A stretch of 64,000 nucleotides of DNA. It comes from DAIDKA01 sp963708865 (GTDB lineage: Bacteria > Pseudomonadota > Gammaproteobacteria > Steroidobacterales > Steroidobacteraceae). The position numbers were made by a program, and so were the translations under genes. Positions within the stretch are counted from its first letter, which is position 1; the number at the start of each line of letters is the position of its first letter. Shown here in pieces: positions 1 to 10,835 of this stretch. The DNA lies in assembly GCA_963708865.1 (NCBI GenBank), contig CAVPUC010000004.1, positions 558,001 to 622,000 on the forward strand, read 5' to 3'. Below the pieces are notes generated by a model. It was not told where the DNA came from, did no database searches, and saw nothing but the letters and a program-made list of their open reading frames with translations.

Positions 1-1
1 G

Positions 2-742
2 CCCTGCCGCATGCTGTTTCCGGATGACACGGCCGGCGAGCCGTTTCAGGCGGTACTCCTGACGACCAGCGGCGGCCTCACCGGGGGTGATCGCACGCGC
101 GTCGAGCTCAACGTGGGAGCGCACGCGCGTGCGACGCTGACTACGCAAGCGGCGGAGAAGCTCTACCGAGCACTGCCGGGCGCGGCCGCGGTTGAATGCG
201 CCATCTCGTTAGCAGCCGGCGCCAACGCGTGGGCCGAATGGCTCGCACAGGAGACCATCTTGTTCGACGGCGCACGATTGCGACGTTCTTTTGCGGCGGA
301 CCTCGCGCCGGGCGCGCGCATGCTCGCCGTGGAAAGCGTCGTTTTCGGCCGCCAGGCCATGCGCGAGGAGCTGCGCGTCGGCATGCTGCATGACTCATGG
401 CGCATCCGACGCTCGGGCCGGTTGATCTGGGCGGACGCGATGCGCCTGGAGGGTGACATCGCCGCCTTGCGCGGGGCGCCGTTCGGCTTTGGCAACGCCC
501 GCGCCTGCGCGACGCTACTGTATGCCGCCGAGACTGCTGGCGAACTGCTCGAGCCGGTGCGCGCGCTGCTGGAAGACGGCGCCGATGAATCCGGGGTGAC
601 GCTGCTGGAGGGCCTGCTGATCATTCGCCTGCTGGACAGCGATGCGCCGCGCCTGCGTGCGCGGGTGCTCAGCGTGGCGGGGCTGATACGGCACGTTGCC
701 GCGGGCGCCTGCCGCACGCTGCCCAGAGTCTGGTACTGCTGA
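2..742 (+). CDS. ureD: Urease accessory protein UreD (5' end cut off by the window)
   Basis: UreD (UreH) works with UreF and UreG as the scaffold that loads nickel into the urease apoenzyme in the cytoplasm. The reading frame is open from the first bases of the window. The visible part begins just before the family landmark LLTTSGGLTGGD and runs about 246 residues, so roughly 30-50 N-terminal residues lie outside. The downstream TTQAAEKLYRA segment and the tryptophan/tyrosine-containing C-terminus fit the family. The gene ends 16 bases before ureA and opens the ureDABCEFG order common in proteobacteria. The first ATG in view (11) is probably internal. Identity is firm from both sequence and context. 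Confidence 0.93.
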   Translation, partial: PCRMLFPDDTAGEPFQAVLLTTSGGLTGGDRTRVELNVGAHARATLTTQAAEKLYRALPGAAAVECAISLAAGANAWAEWLAQETILFDGARLRRSFAADLAPGARMLAVESVVFGRQAMREELRVGMLHDSWRIRRSGRLIWADAMRLEGDIAALRGAPFGFGNARACATLLYAAETAGELLEPVRALLEDGADESGVTLLEGLLIIRLLDSDAPRLRARVLSVAGLIRHVAAGACRTLPRVWYC

Positions 743-758
743 CTTTACGAGGTACACC

Positions 759-1070
759 ATGAATCTCACGCCAAGGGAAAAGGACAAGCTGATCATCGCG
801 ATGGCCGCCATGGTGGCGCGCCGTCGCCTCGAGCGCGGGGTCAAACTGAATCACCCCGAAGCGGTCGCGCTGATCGCGGATGCGGTCGTTGAAGGCGCGC
901 GTGATGGTTGCTCGGTCGCGCAGCTCATGCAGTCGGGCGCCCAGATCCTGACGCGCGATCAGGTGATGGAAGGCGTAGCGGAAATGATCCCCGACATCCA
1001 AGTCGAAGCGACGTTCCCGGATGGCACCAAGCTCGTGACCGTCCATCAGCCCATCCGCTCAGCGTCATGA
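759..1070 (+). CDS. ureA: Urease gamma subunit
   Basis: This is the 103-residue gamma subunit of the (alpha-beta-gamma)3 nickel urease, which hydrolyses urea to ammonia and carbamate. The protein opens MNLTPREKDKL and contains the conserved LNHPEAVALI and DVMEGVAEMIPDIQVEATFPDGTKL-type segments (positions about 30-100), and its length is normal. The ATG at 759 is chosen because it gives the canonical N-terminus and has an ACGAGG-like ribosome site about 8 bases upstream; a longer in-frame start at 696 would run into ureD. The stop overlaps the ureB start (ATGA), so the two subunits are probably translationally coupled. Confidence 0.97.
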   Translation: MNLTPREKDKLIIAMAAMVARRRLERGVKLNHPEAVALIADAVVEGARDGCSVAQLMQSGAQILTRDQVMEGVAEMIPDIQVEATFPDGTKLVTVHQPIRSAS

Positions 1071-1396
1071 TTCCGGGCGAAGTCATCTGCGCGGACGGCG
1101 AGCTGGTGCTCAATGCCGGCCGGCGCGCCATCACCCTCAAGGTGGCCAACAGCGGCGATCGTCCGGTGCAGGTGGGCAGCCACTACCACTTCGCGGAAAC
1201 CAATCCGGCTTTGGTATTCGATCGCGCACAGGCGCGCGGCATGCGCCTGGACATTCCTTCCGGCACCGCGATGCGCTTTGAGCCCGGGCAAGAGCGCGAA
1301 GTGCCGCTGGTGGACTATGCCGGCAGCCGCACGGTGATCGGCTTTCGCGGCGAGATCATGGGCGCATTGAGCGCAGATTCCGGCGGCAAGGTCTAA
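1067..1396 (+). CDS. ureB: Urease beta subunit
   Basis: Urease beta subunit, 109 residues. The start MIPGEVI, the VGSHYHFAETNPAL motif (about residues 38-51) and the RFEPGQ segment are typical of the family. The chosen ATG overlaps the ureA stop by four bases; an upstream in-frame start at 908 would lie wholly inside ureA and is rejected. ureC follows after 5 bases with a GGTC spacer, so the three structural genes form one tight block. Beta stays separate from gamma here, the usual proteobacterial arrangement, rather than fused as in Helicobacter. Confidence 0.97.
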   Translation: MIPGEVICADGELVLNAGRRAITLKVANSGDRPVQVGSHYHFAETNPALVFDRAQARGMRLDIPSGTAMRFEPGQEREVPLVDYAGSRTVIGFRGEIMGALSADSGGKV

Positions 1397-1401
1397 AGGT
1401 C

Positions 1402-3111
1402 ATGCCCTACTCCATCAGCCGCCGTGCCTATGCCGCCATGTACGGTCCCACCGTGGGGGACCGCATTCGGCTGGCGGACACGGAGCTTTTCATCACCGTC
1501 GAGGCGGATCGCACGCTCTACGGGGAGGAAGTCAAATTCGGCGGCGGCAAGGTCATCCGCGATGGCATGGGACAGTCGCAGGTCAGCCGCGCCGCCGGTG
1601 CGGTCGACACGGTCATCACCAACGCCGTGATCCTGGACCATTGGGGCGTCATCAAAGCGGATATCGGTATCCGCGACGGCCGCATCAGCCGCATTGGCAA
1701 AGCCGGCAATCCTGATGTGCAGCCCGGTGTCGACATCGTCGTGGGTCCCGGCACCGAGGTCATCGCGGCCGAAGGCAAGCTCGTGACGGCCGGCGGCATC
1801 GATGCGCACATCCACCTCATCTGTCCGCAGCAGGTGGAACACGCACTGTTTGCGGGCGTCACCACCATGCTGGGCGGCGGCACCGGCCCGGCGCACGGAA
1901 CCCTCGCGACCACCTGTACGCCGGGCCCCTGGCATCTCGCCCAGATGCTGCAAGCCACCGATCATCTGCCGATGAATATCGGTCTGTTCGGCAAGGGTAA
2001 CGCCAGCCAGCCGCAGGCTCTGGTGGAGATGGTGCGCGCCGGCGCCTGCGGCCTGAAACTGCACGAGGATTGGGGCACGACACCGGCAGCCATTGATTGC
2101 TGCCTGTCGGTGGCCGACGCCATGGATGTGCAGGTCACCTTGCACAGCGACACCCTCAATGAGTCGGGGTTCGTGGAAAGCACCATCGCCGCCTTCAAGG
2201 GTCGCACCATCCACGCCTTCCACACCGAAGGCGCCGGCGGCGGTCATGCGCCGGACATCATCAAGCTGTGCGGCTTGAACAACGTGCTGCCGTCCAGCAC
2301 CAACCCGACGCGTCCGTACACCGTGAATACACTGGATGAGCATCTGGACATGCTCATGGTCTGCCATCACCTGGACCCGCGCATCGCCGAGGATGTGGCA
2401 TTCGCCGAAAGCCGCATCCGCAAGGAGACCATCGCCGCCGAGGACATTCTGCAGGACCTCGGCGCCTTCTCCATGATGAGTTCGGACAGCCAGGCCATGG
2501 GCCGCATCGGCGAGACCATCATTCGCTGCTGGCAGACCGCGGATAAAATGAAGCGCCAGCGCGGCGCCCTGCCCGGCGACAGTGCGACCAGCGACAACTT
2601 CCGGGTGCGCCGCTATATCGCCAAGTACACGATCAATCCCGCGATCGCTCACGGTATCTCGACGCACGTGGGTTCGGTGGAGGCGGGCAAGCTCGCCGAC
2701 CTGGTGCTGTGGTCACCGGCCTTCTTCGCCGCCAAACCCGACCTGGTGCTGAAGGGCGGAATGATCGCCGCCGCGCCCATGGGAGATCCGAACGCCAGCA
2801 TTCCCACCCCGCAGCCCGTGCACTATCGCCCGATGTTCGGCGGCATTGGCCGCGGCGCAGCCAACAGTGCTTTGACTTTCGTGAGCGCAGCCTTCGTCGA
2901 TGCGGCCGGTCCACAGCGACTCGGCCTCGCCCGTACCGCGGTCGCGGTGCGCCAGACTCGCGCCATCGGCAAGTCCGACATGGTGCTCAACAGCGCCACG
3001 CCACATATCGAGGTGGATGCGGAGACCTACGAGGTACACGCCGACGGGGTGCTGCTGACCTGTGAGCCGGCGCAGGTGTTGCCGCTGGCACAACGTTATT
3101 TTCTCTACTGA
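1402..3111 (+). CDS. ureC: Urease alpha (catalytic) subunit
   Basis: Catalytic subunit, 569 residues, full length. The nickel-site residues are all visible: H136 and H138 in the AHIH motif, carbamylated lysine K219 in GLKLHEDWG, the HSDTLNE and HTEGAGGGHAPD histidines, active-site flap C321-H322 in MVCHHLD, and the metal-binding aspartate in SSDSQAMGR. It ends in the usual RYFLY. The protein aligns colinearly with well-known bacterial alpha subunits without gaps, so urease should be catalytically competent. It sits 5 bases after ureB and 12 before ureE, within one operon that continues to the sensor kinase at 4977. Confidence 0.98.
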   Translation: MPYSISRRAYAAMYGPTVGDRIRLADTELFITVEADRTLYGEEVKFGGGKVIRDGMGQSQVSRAAGAVDTVITNAVILDHWGVIKADIGIRDGRISRIGKAGNPDVQPGVDIVVGPGTEVIAAEGKLVTAGGIDAHIHLICPQQVEHALFAGVTTMLGGGTGPAHGTLATTCTPGPWHLAQMLQATDHLPMNIGLFGKGNASQPQALVEMVRAGACGLKLHEDWGTTPAAIDCCLSVADAMDVQVTLHSDTLNESGFVESTIAAFKGRTIHAFHTEGAGGGHAPDIIKLCGLNNVLPSSTNPTRPYTVNTLDEHLDMLMVCHHLDPRIAEDVAFAESRIRKETIAAEDILQDLGAFSMMSSDSQAMGRIGETIIRCWQTADKMKRQRGALPGDSATSDNFRVRRYIAKYTINPAIAHGISTHVGSVEAGKLADLVLWSPAFFAAKPDLVLKGGMIAAAPMGDPNASIPTPQPVHYRPMFGGIGRGAANSALTFVSAAFVDAAGPQRLGLARTAVAVRQTRAIGKSDMVLNSATPHIEVDAETYEVHADGVLLTCEPAQVLPLAQRYFLY

Positions 3112-3123
3112 AGGTCGCTATCG

Positions 3124-3627
3124 ATGACGGACACGATGCTCAGGGCGACGCAGGTGTTGAAGGCGGGCAGCTGGCAGGCGGCGCCGCTCGACCGCATTAC
3201 CCTCAGCTACGACGAGCGTCACCGGCGCCGGCTGCGCTTTCTTGCCGAGGCGGGGACGGAGTTTCTGCTGGACCTGCCGCGAACCACGGTATTGCAGGGC
3301 GGGGATGGCCTGAGGCTTGAAGACGGGCGCGTGATTCTGGTCGCGGCGGCGACTGAGCCGCTGCTTGAGGTCACGGCCGTCGATGCGCACCAGTTGGCCA
3401 GACTGGCCTGGCATATCGGTAATCGCCACCTGAGCGCCCAATTCGCCGCCGGGCGCATTCTGATCCGCCAAGACAGCGTCATCGAAGCCATGCTCAACGG
3501 GTTGGGTGCGACGGTCCGGCACGTGGCGGAGTGCTTCACGCCTGAGGCGGGCGCCTACGACGGCAGTCATTCACTGCTGCTCGCGCCGGGCCGCGCCACC
3601 CACGGACCGGGACACGGCCATGGATGA
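3124..3627 (+). CDS. ureE: Urease accessory nickel chaperone UreE
   Basis: UreE, 167 residues, delivers nickel to the UreDFG-apourease complex. The N-terminal beta domain is followed by the metallochaperone domain with the conserved AWHIGNRHL motif (about residues 97-105), whose histidine bridges nickel at the dimer interface. The C-terminus is only mildly His-rich (THGPGHGHG), unlike the long His tails of Klebsiella-type UreE, so nickel storage capacity is probably small. The last codons overlap the ureF start by 8 bases. Confidence 0.95.
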   Translation: MTDTMLRATQVLKAGSWQAAPLDRITLSYDERHRRRLRFLAEAGTEFLLDLPRTTVLQGGDGLRLEDGRVILVAAATEPLLEVTAVDAHQLARLAWHIGNRHLSAQFAAGRILIRQDSVIEAMLNGLGATVRHVAECFTPEAGAYDGSHSLLLAPGRATHGPGHGHG

Positions 3628-4338
3628 GGCGCGCCCACACCCACTCATCACCCAGTTCCAGCTGCTCGCCTGGTGCTCACCGGCCTATCCCACCGGCGCG
3701 TTCAGCTACAGCCATGGCCTGGAGTGGGCGGTGGAGCGCGGCACCGTGATCACGCTGCGCGGCCTGCTGGACTTCATCAGCGCGGTGCTGGAGCGAGGTG
3801 GCGGCTGGGTGGATGCCGTGCTGTTCGCGCACGCCTGGCGCGCGGCGCATGAACCAGCCGTGATCTGGCAGCGCAGCGGCCGCGCCCATCTGCGTGACAT
3901 CGCGGCGCTTGCCGCCGCGTTCCGGGCCACTGCGGAGACGGCGCTGGAGAGCCGCCAGCAGGGCACCGCCTTCCTGGAGGTGACCCTCAAGGCGTGGCCC
4001 CATCCGCGGCTGGCCGAATTCGCCCACGACGTGCGCGGTGAGCCGACGGCGCAATGCGTCGCGGTCGCCGTCGCCTGCGCGGCCCACGGCATTGAGCTGT
4101 CCGCCGCCATCCAGGCGTTCATACAGGTCATTGCGGCGAACCTCGTGTCGGCAGGGGCGCGACTGATTCCCCTGGGACAAACCGATGCGCAGATCGCGAT
4201 CGCGCGACTGGCACCGGTGGTCGCCGCCACCGCCGCTCGCGCGCTCACTGTCGATCTGGATGACCTGGGCAGCGCCGCGCCGGCCCTGGAGCTGTGTTCC
4301 ATGCGCCACGAAACCCAATACACGAGGCTCTTTCGGTC

Positions 4339-4342
<4 letters not shown>
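3620..4342 (+). CDS. ureF: Urease accessory protein UreF
   Basis: UreF, 240 residues, forms the UreD-UreF-UreG activation complex and is thought to control UreG GTP hydrolysis and gate nickel transfer. Landmarks are QLLAWCSPAYPTGAFSYSHGLE near the N-terminus, where the YPxGAFSYSHGLE signature is diagnostic, and the C-terminal SMRHETQYTRLF. The ATG at 3620 gives the canonical start and overlaps the end of ureE; a longer in-frame start (3506) would lie inside ureE. The stop overlaps the ureG ATG (ATGA). Confidence 0.96.
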
Positions 4343-4976
<634 letters not shown>

Positions 4977-4980
<4 letters not shown>

Positions 4981-7900
4981 ACACCCAGCATCGACAGCGC
5001 ATCGTCCGCGAGCGGCGCCAGTACAACCAGTGGGTGAACAGCCAGACCCTGGAAGACTACGCCCTGCGCTATACCCCGGAACGCGCCCGCAAGTCGGCCT
5101 TTCGGGTCGGCAACACCGCCCTGGGGCCGATCGCCTTCCTCGCCTGCGAGGCCATTGGCGGGGCTTTGACGCTCACGTATGGATTCTCCAATGCGGTCTG
5201 GGCCATCGCGTTCTTCTCGGTGCTGATGTTCCTGATTGGTCTGCCCATCGCCCGCTATGCAGCCCGCTACGGCGTCGATATCGACCTGCTGACCCGCGGC
5301 GCAGGCTTCGGCTACATGGGCTCGACCATCACCTCGCTGATCTACGCCTCATTCACGTTCATTCTGTTTTCGATCGAAGCCAGCATCATGTCGGTGGCGC
5401 TGCACATGCTGACGGGCCTGCCGCTGGCGCTGGCCCATATCATCAGCTCGCTCATCGTCATTCCCATTGCGCTCTACGGCATCAGCCTGATCAGCCGCAT
5501 GCAGATGGCAACGCAGGGTATCTGGCTGGTGCTGCAGTTCTTGCCGCTGATCTATGTCGCCACCCGCGGCCGCCAGGAACTGGTCGACTGGACCCACTAC
5601 AGCGGCGCGCAGGGCAATCCCAATGGCTCTATCAATCTATTGATGTTCGGCATGGCCGCCTCCACGCTGCTGTCGCTGCTGCCGCAGATCGGCGAGCAGG
5701 TGGACTACCTGCGCTTCCTGCCGGCACGCAAGCCCGGCAACGGACGCAGCTGGTGGACCGCGCTGTTGCTGACCGGACCCGGCTGGGTGTTGCTGGGCGG
5801 CTTCAAACTCATCGCCGGCTCATTCCTCGCGTGGCTCGCATTGCGTCACGGCCTTTCGGTCGATGAGGCGACCCAACCGACCTCGATGTACTCGCTGGCG
5901 TTCCGCCAGACCCTGGGTTCGCCGTCGCTGGGACTGATACTCGCGGGTATTTTTGTCATCGTCTGTCAGTTGAAGATCAACGTCACCAATGCGTATGCCG
6001 GCTCGATCGCCTGGTCGAACTTCTTCTCGCGCCTGACACACAGCCATCCCGGACGCGTGGTCTGGCTAGTCTTCAACGTGGTGCTGGCGCTGCTCTTGAT
6101 GGAGACGGGCATCCTGCACGTGGTGGAAAGCATCCTGCGCATCTATGCCAACTTCGCGGCGGGGTGGATCGGCGCGCTCACGGCCGACCTGGTCATCAAC
6201 AAGCCGCTGGGCTTCTCACCGCCGTACATCGAGTTCAAGCGCGCCCATTTGTATGACATCAATCCGGTCGGCGTGGGCGCGTTGTTCCTGTCGATTCTGA
6301 TTTCAACCCTCGCGTTCCTCGGCTGCTTCGGTGAGACGTTGCAGATCCTCTCGCCATTTGTCGGCCTGATCGTGGCGTTTGTCACTGCACCCGTCATCGC
6401 CTGGGCGACGGATGGCCGCTACTACCTGGCCCGCAAGCCCGGCGGACTGCCTGCGGGTCAGGCGGAGATTCGGTGCACCATCTGTGAGAACAGTTTCGAA
6501 AGCGGCGACATGGCGCTGTGTCCGGCGTATTCGGGGCCGATCTGTTCGCTGTGCTGCACGCTGGAGGCGCGTTGTCACGATGTCTGTAAGGAGAACAGCC
6601 GTTTCGCGCAGCAGCTGACCCTCGCCTTGCAGTGGCTGCTGCCGAGCAAATGGGCCACGGTCCTGCATACCCGCGCCGGCCAGTTCTTCGGGCTCTTATT
6701 CTGCTTCACCTTGGCCAATGGCCTGCTGCTGTCGCTCATCTACCGCGAGTACGGCGGGGCGGCCGGATTGGCCGAACGGGATGTCATCCGCACCACCTTG
6801 TGGGTGGTGTTCTTGAGCCTGCTGGTGCTGTCCGGCGTCGCCGCGTGGCTGATCGTCCTGGCGCACGAGAGCCGCCGCGCCGCGGAGGCCGAGTCGGCAC
6901 GGCAGACCAGCATGCTGATGGAGGAGATCGAGGCGCATCAGCGCACCGACGCCGCCCTGCAGCGCGCCAAGGAAATCGCCGAGGCCGCCAATGTCGCCAA
7001 GACCCGCTACCTGGTCGGCATCAGCCATGAGATCCGCACGCCGCTCAACTCCATCTCCGGCTATGCCCAGCTCATGGAGCGCAACGCCGGCGCACCGCGC
7101 GAGAACGCCGTGCGGGTCATCCGGCGCAGCGCCGAACACCTGTCGAACCTCATCGACGGTCTGCTCGACATCTCCCGAATTGAAAATGGCCTGCTGCGAC
7201 TGAACCGCGACAAGGTACAGCTGGTGGATTTCCTGGACCAGCTGGTAGACATGTTTCGTCTGCAGGCGGCCGCCAAGGGCATCAACTTCCAGTATCAGCG
7301 TCCACCGCGTCTGCCGCAGTACGTGCACACCGACCAGAAGCGCCTGCGGCAGATCCTGATCAACCTTCTGTCCAATGCCATCAAGTACACCGAGGCGGGC
7401 CACGCCAGCCTCATCGTGCGTTATCGCAGTCAGGTCGCCGAGTTCGAAGTGTCGGACACTGGCATCGGCATCCATCAGTCGGACCTGGAGCGCATCTTCG
7501 AGCCCTTTGAGCGCGGCCGCGATCCGGCGGTGCGCGCATTGCCCGGCACCGGCCTGGGTCTGACCATCACCAAGCTTCTGACGCAAATCATGGGCGGTGA
7601 ACTGCTGGTGCGCAGTACGCCAGGACAGGGCTCAACGCTCACCTGCCGCCTGCTGCTCTCGGAGGCCATTCACGATTCCATCGTCGCCGATCAACCGCGC
7701 CTGGTGCGCGGCTACACCGGGCCACGCCGCACGGTGCTGCTGACCGATGACGACCCGGCGCATCTGGAACTCATCCGTGATCTGCTCACCGCGCTGGATT
7801 TCACGGTGCTGCTGGCCCACAACGGCCGCACCTGTCTGGAGATGGCATCGCTGCACCCACCCGACATGGTACTGCTGGATATCTCCCTGCCGGACATGAC

Positions 7901-8393
7901 CGGGTGGGAGGTCGCGCAAGCCCTGCGGCGCATCGAGGAGGCCGAGCGTGGCGCAGGTCCCGCCTCCGAGGAGTCTGCTACACACGGCCTTAAGATCGTC
8001 ATGGTGTCCGCCAATGCGCACGAGTACCAGCCCGGCGGTGACGGGGCATCAGCGCATGACGGCTTCATCATGAAGCCCGTCGAACTCGAATCACTCCTGA
8101 CGCAGGTCGGCGATCTCCTTGGGCTGCAATGGGTGCATGACACCCCGCCGCTGGCGCTCAATGACGCCACCGACCCGCTGCCGGAGATGTCCGGCACCTC
8201 ACAGCAGCACCTCGACGCGCTCTACCAGCTTGGTCGCATCGGCCATGTGCGCGGCATCGAGGCTAAATTGCGGGAAATCGAACAGCAGGACGCGGCCACC
8301 TCGGCGCTCGCGGCCCGACTTGGAACGTTAATCTCCAACTTCGACCTGAAGCGCTATATGAGCGTGCTGGAAGAACTACGCCAGAAAGGTTGA
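4977..8393 (+). CDS. NCS1 transporter-domain hybrid sensor histidine kinase
   Basis: 1138-residue membrane sensor. Residues about 20-490 form a complete NCS1-like (nucleobase:cation symporter-1; cytosine/purine/allantoin permease family) domain with about 12 hydrophobic helices. It is followed by an eight-cysteine module (C500, C503, C515, C523, C526, C527, C533, C537), two more membrane helices (about 570-635) and a coiled linker. HisKA has the H box GISHEIRTPLN with H684. HATPase_c carries NLLSNAIKYTEAG, DTGIGI and GTGLGLT. A receiver domain follows with D968 in LLDISLPD, then a C-terminal helical tail of about 70 residues with no recognisable HPt histidine. The transporter-plus-kinase layout resembles CbrA, where a solute:sodium symporter domain is joined to a kinase. 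The GTG start overlaps the ureG stop, so it is probably co-translated with urease. Ligand (urea, allantoin, a nucleobase, or transport flux) is inference. Confidence 0.9.
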
Positions 8394-8395
8394 AC

Positions 8396-9301
8396 ATGCG
8401 TCGCGATACCGTACTTGTTGTGGATGACACACCGGAAACCCTGGGGTTTCTGACCGACACCCTGGACCATGCCGGCTTCACGGTGCTGATCGCCACCGAT
8501 GGCGAAAGCGCCCTGGCACTGGTCGAGCAGGTCACGCCCGACCTGGTGCTGATGGACGCGGTGATGCCGGGCATGGATGGCTTTGAAACCTGCCGGCGCC
8601 TGAAGGGTGAAAAGCTGCTGTCGTATCTGCCGATCATCTTCATGACCGGCCTGTCCGAGACCGAGCATGTGGTGCAGGGACTTGCGGCGGGTGGCGTCGA
8701 CTACGTGACCAAGCCCATCGTCATCGATGAACTACTGGCGCGCATCCGCGTGCATCTGGCGAACGCCCGCGTCGCTCACGGCAGTCGCGCTGCCCTCGAT
8801 GCCGCGGGGCGCTTCCTGGTGGCCACCGACGGCAATGGGCAGCTGCTGTGGTGCACGCCCAAGGCCAAGCAGCTGCTGGCGGAGCTGTTTCCTGCAACCG
8901 GCGATTCGGGACCGAATCTACCGCCGAACGTGGTGCGCCAACTCACCGGATTGCGGCAGCCGGGCGGTCCCACCGGCGCGCGCACCATCATCGAGGTCGG
9001 CGGCAGGAAGCTCGAACTCACCTTCCTAAGCTCGACCGGCCCCGATGAGCTGCTGTTTCGCCTGACGGAGAACAGCACGCTACCCGATGAGCAGCTCCTG
9101 CAGCAGCTCCTCGCCCTGACGACCCGCGAGTCCCAGGTGCTGCTGTGGATTTCCCGGGGCAAGTCCAACCGCGAGATCGGCGAGATCCTCGCCATCAGCC
9201 CGCGCACGGTCAACAAGCATCTGGAGCAGGTATTCGTGAAGCTCGGCGTGGAAAATCGTGCCGCGGCGGCCGCCCGCGCGGTACGCTCTCTCACTCGATG
9301 A
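8396..9301 (+). CDS. LuxR-type response regulator paired with the urease-linked sensor kinase
   Basis: 301-residue response regulator. The receiver domain (about 1-120) has the acidic pocket VVDD at 8-11, phosphoacceptor D54 in LMDAVMPG and K106 in DYVTKP. A middle segment of about 100 residues follows, resembling a small PAS-like fold, though this is weakly supported. A LuxR/GerE helix-turn-helix (about 235-300) contains LTTRESQVLLWISRGKSNREIG and SPRTVNKHLEQVFVKLGV. The ATG at 8396 is preferred over a TTG at 8390 because AAAGG lies 7 bases upstream. Only 2 bases separate it from the kinase gene, so it is the obvious partner, and its likely targets include the urease operon. Its stop overlaps the start of the broken dioxygenase copy (ATGA). 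Confidence 0.92.
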   Translation: MRRDTVLVVDDTPETLGFLTDTLDHAGFTVLIATDGESALALVEQVTPDLVLMDAVMPGMDGFETCRRLKGEKLLSYLPIIFMTGLSETEHVVQGLAAGGVDYVTKPIVIDELLARIRVHLANARVAHGSRAALDAAGRFLVATDGNGQLLWCTPKAKQLLAELFPATGDSGPNLPPNVVRQLTGLRQPGGPTGARTIIEVGGRKLELTFLSSTGPDELLFRLTENSTLPDEQLLQQLLALTTRESQVLLWISRGKSNREIGEILAISPRTVNKHLEQVFVKLGVENRAAAAARAVRSLTR

Positions 9302-9366
9302 CCACCGCAGTCAGACTTCCGACCTTCTACATGCCGCATGGCGGTGGCCCCTGTTTCTTCATGTAG
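9298..9366 (+). pseudogene. 5' fragment of a DOPA-dioxygenase gene, 22 codons then TAGTAG
   Basis: This ATG overlaps the stop of the response regulator and encodes MTTAVRLPTFYMPHGGGPCFFM followed by two TAG stops. It is clearly the beginning of the same gene that occurs intact at 10004 (MTTSARLPTLFIPHGGGPCFFM). The first 36 or so bases of the two copies differ at many positions, whereas the last 30 bases (9334-9363 and 10040-10069) are identical. This suggests the original dioxygenase gene was translationally coupled to the regulator and was interrupted when the segment to about 10003 arrived. It is probably non-functional. Confidence 0.8.
9334..9363 (+). repeat. Perfect 30-bp direct repeat, copy 1 (copy 2 at 10040-10069)
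   Basis: A 30-base stretch beginning CCGCATGGCGGTGGCCCC is repeated exactly at 10040-10069, 706 bases away. It encodes the conserved PHGGGPCFFM active-site loop of the dioxygenase family. The flanking coding bases are diverged between the two copies, so the perfect identity marks a likely recombination junction or a gene-conversion tract. Confidence 0.85.
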
Positions 9367-9413
9367 TAGACTTTAGGCCTCGCATGGTCCAGAGCCGGGC
9401 GCATGACACCAAA

Positions 9414-9488
9414 GCCTACGAATAAGCCTGTTGGCGCGTGCGCTGCAAAAACCGCGCCCAAAGAGCGCGGGCCTTACAACAAGTAGGC
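9414..9488. repeat. 75-bp imperfect inverted repeat, attC-like
   Basis: The outer arms GCCTAC (9414-9419) and GTAGGC (9483-9488) are perfect complements. Inside them AAGCC (9424-9428) faces GGCCTT (9470-9475), and TTGGCGCG (9431-9438) faces CGCGCCCAA (9453-9461) with single bulged bases. A smaller hairpin CCGCGC/GCGCGG (9452-9470) is an alternative fold. The two-arm layout with extrahelical bases, placed a few bases before a GNAT gene, recalls the attC sites that precede integron cassettes. The outer arms do not match the GTTRRRY core, so this could equally be a transcription terminator hairpin or a coincidence. Confidence 0.35.
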
Positions 9489-9497
9489 GGCACGATA

Positions 9498-9971
9498 TTG
9501 ATCATACGACCAGCCAACGAAGCGGATGTCGCCGCGCTCGTGACACTGCTCCGGCGCTCGTGGCTGGCAACTTGGGCACCCGAAGTTCCTTTTACCGCTG
9601 TTCAATTATTCGTGACGCATGACCCCGCTCGCACATTTGCCGAGACAAAATGGCGCGAAATTACTGTCGCTGAAATTGAGGGAGCAGTGATTGGCGTACT
9701 GTACATCGAAGAAAATCGAATACGCTCCATAGAACTTGCTCCGGAACGGAAAAGACAAGGAATTGGATCGCAACTGATGGATGAAGCGGAGGGACGTATC
9801 CGGAAGAGCTATCCGGAGGCTCGCCTCGACGTTCGCGCCTTCAACGCGGGGGCGTTCGAGTTTTACAAGCAACGTGGGTGGATTGAATGCCGACGCTATG
9901 AGGGGGCCGAATGCGGTGCCCCGGTCGAGACCATCGAAATGGTAAAAAACCTCGGTCAAAATTCAAACTGA
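9498..9971 (+). CDS. GNAT-family N-acetyltransferase, probably acquired
   Basis: About 157 residues. The fold order fits GNAT: beta-1 IIRPANEADVAAL, a central VIGVLYIEENRIRSIELAPE strand, the acetyl-CoA pyrophosphate loop RKRQGIGSQLMDEA (Q/RxxGxG/A type), then NAGAFEFYKQRGW, the usual motif B. The substrate is unknown. Start TTG 9498 gives the family N-terminus and has an AGGCGG site about 7 bases upstream; an in-frame GTG at 9438 would add 20 unlikely residues. Base composition is visibly lower in G+C than its neighbours, with many A/T third positions. It lies between a broken and an intact copy of the dioxygenase gene, consistent with horizontal arrival. A GNAT is also a common cassette cargo. 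Confidence 0.82.
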   Translation: MIIRPANEADVAALVTLLRRSWLATWAPEVPFTAVQLFVTHDPARTFAETKWREITVAEIEGAVIGVLYIEENRIRSIELAPERKRQGIGSQLMDEAEGRIRKSYPEARLDVRAFNAGAFEFYKQRGWIECRRYEGAECGAPVETIEMVKNLGQNSN

Positions 9972-10003
9972 GATACTACCCAACTTCCCGATAGAATCGC
10001 GCG

Positions 10004-10834
<831 letters not shown>

Positions 10835-10835
10835 A

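Noticed and set aside
1393..2667. Long minus-strand open frame opposite ureC (and similar ones opposite ureB, glgB, moaA, typA)
   Set aside because: High-GC DNA gives long antisense frames. They are His/Arg/Ala-rich, lack family motifs and lie entirely under certain genes.
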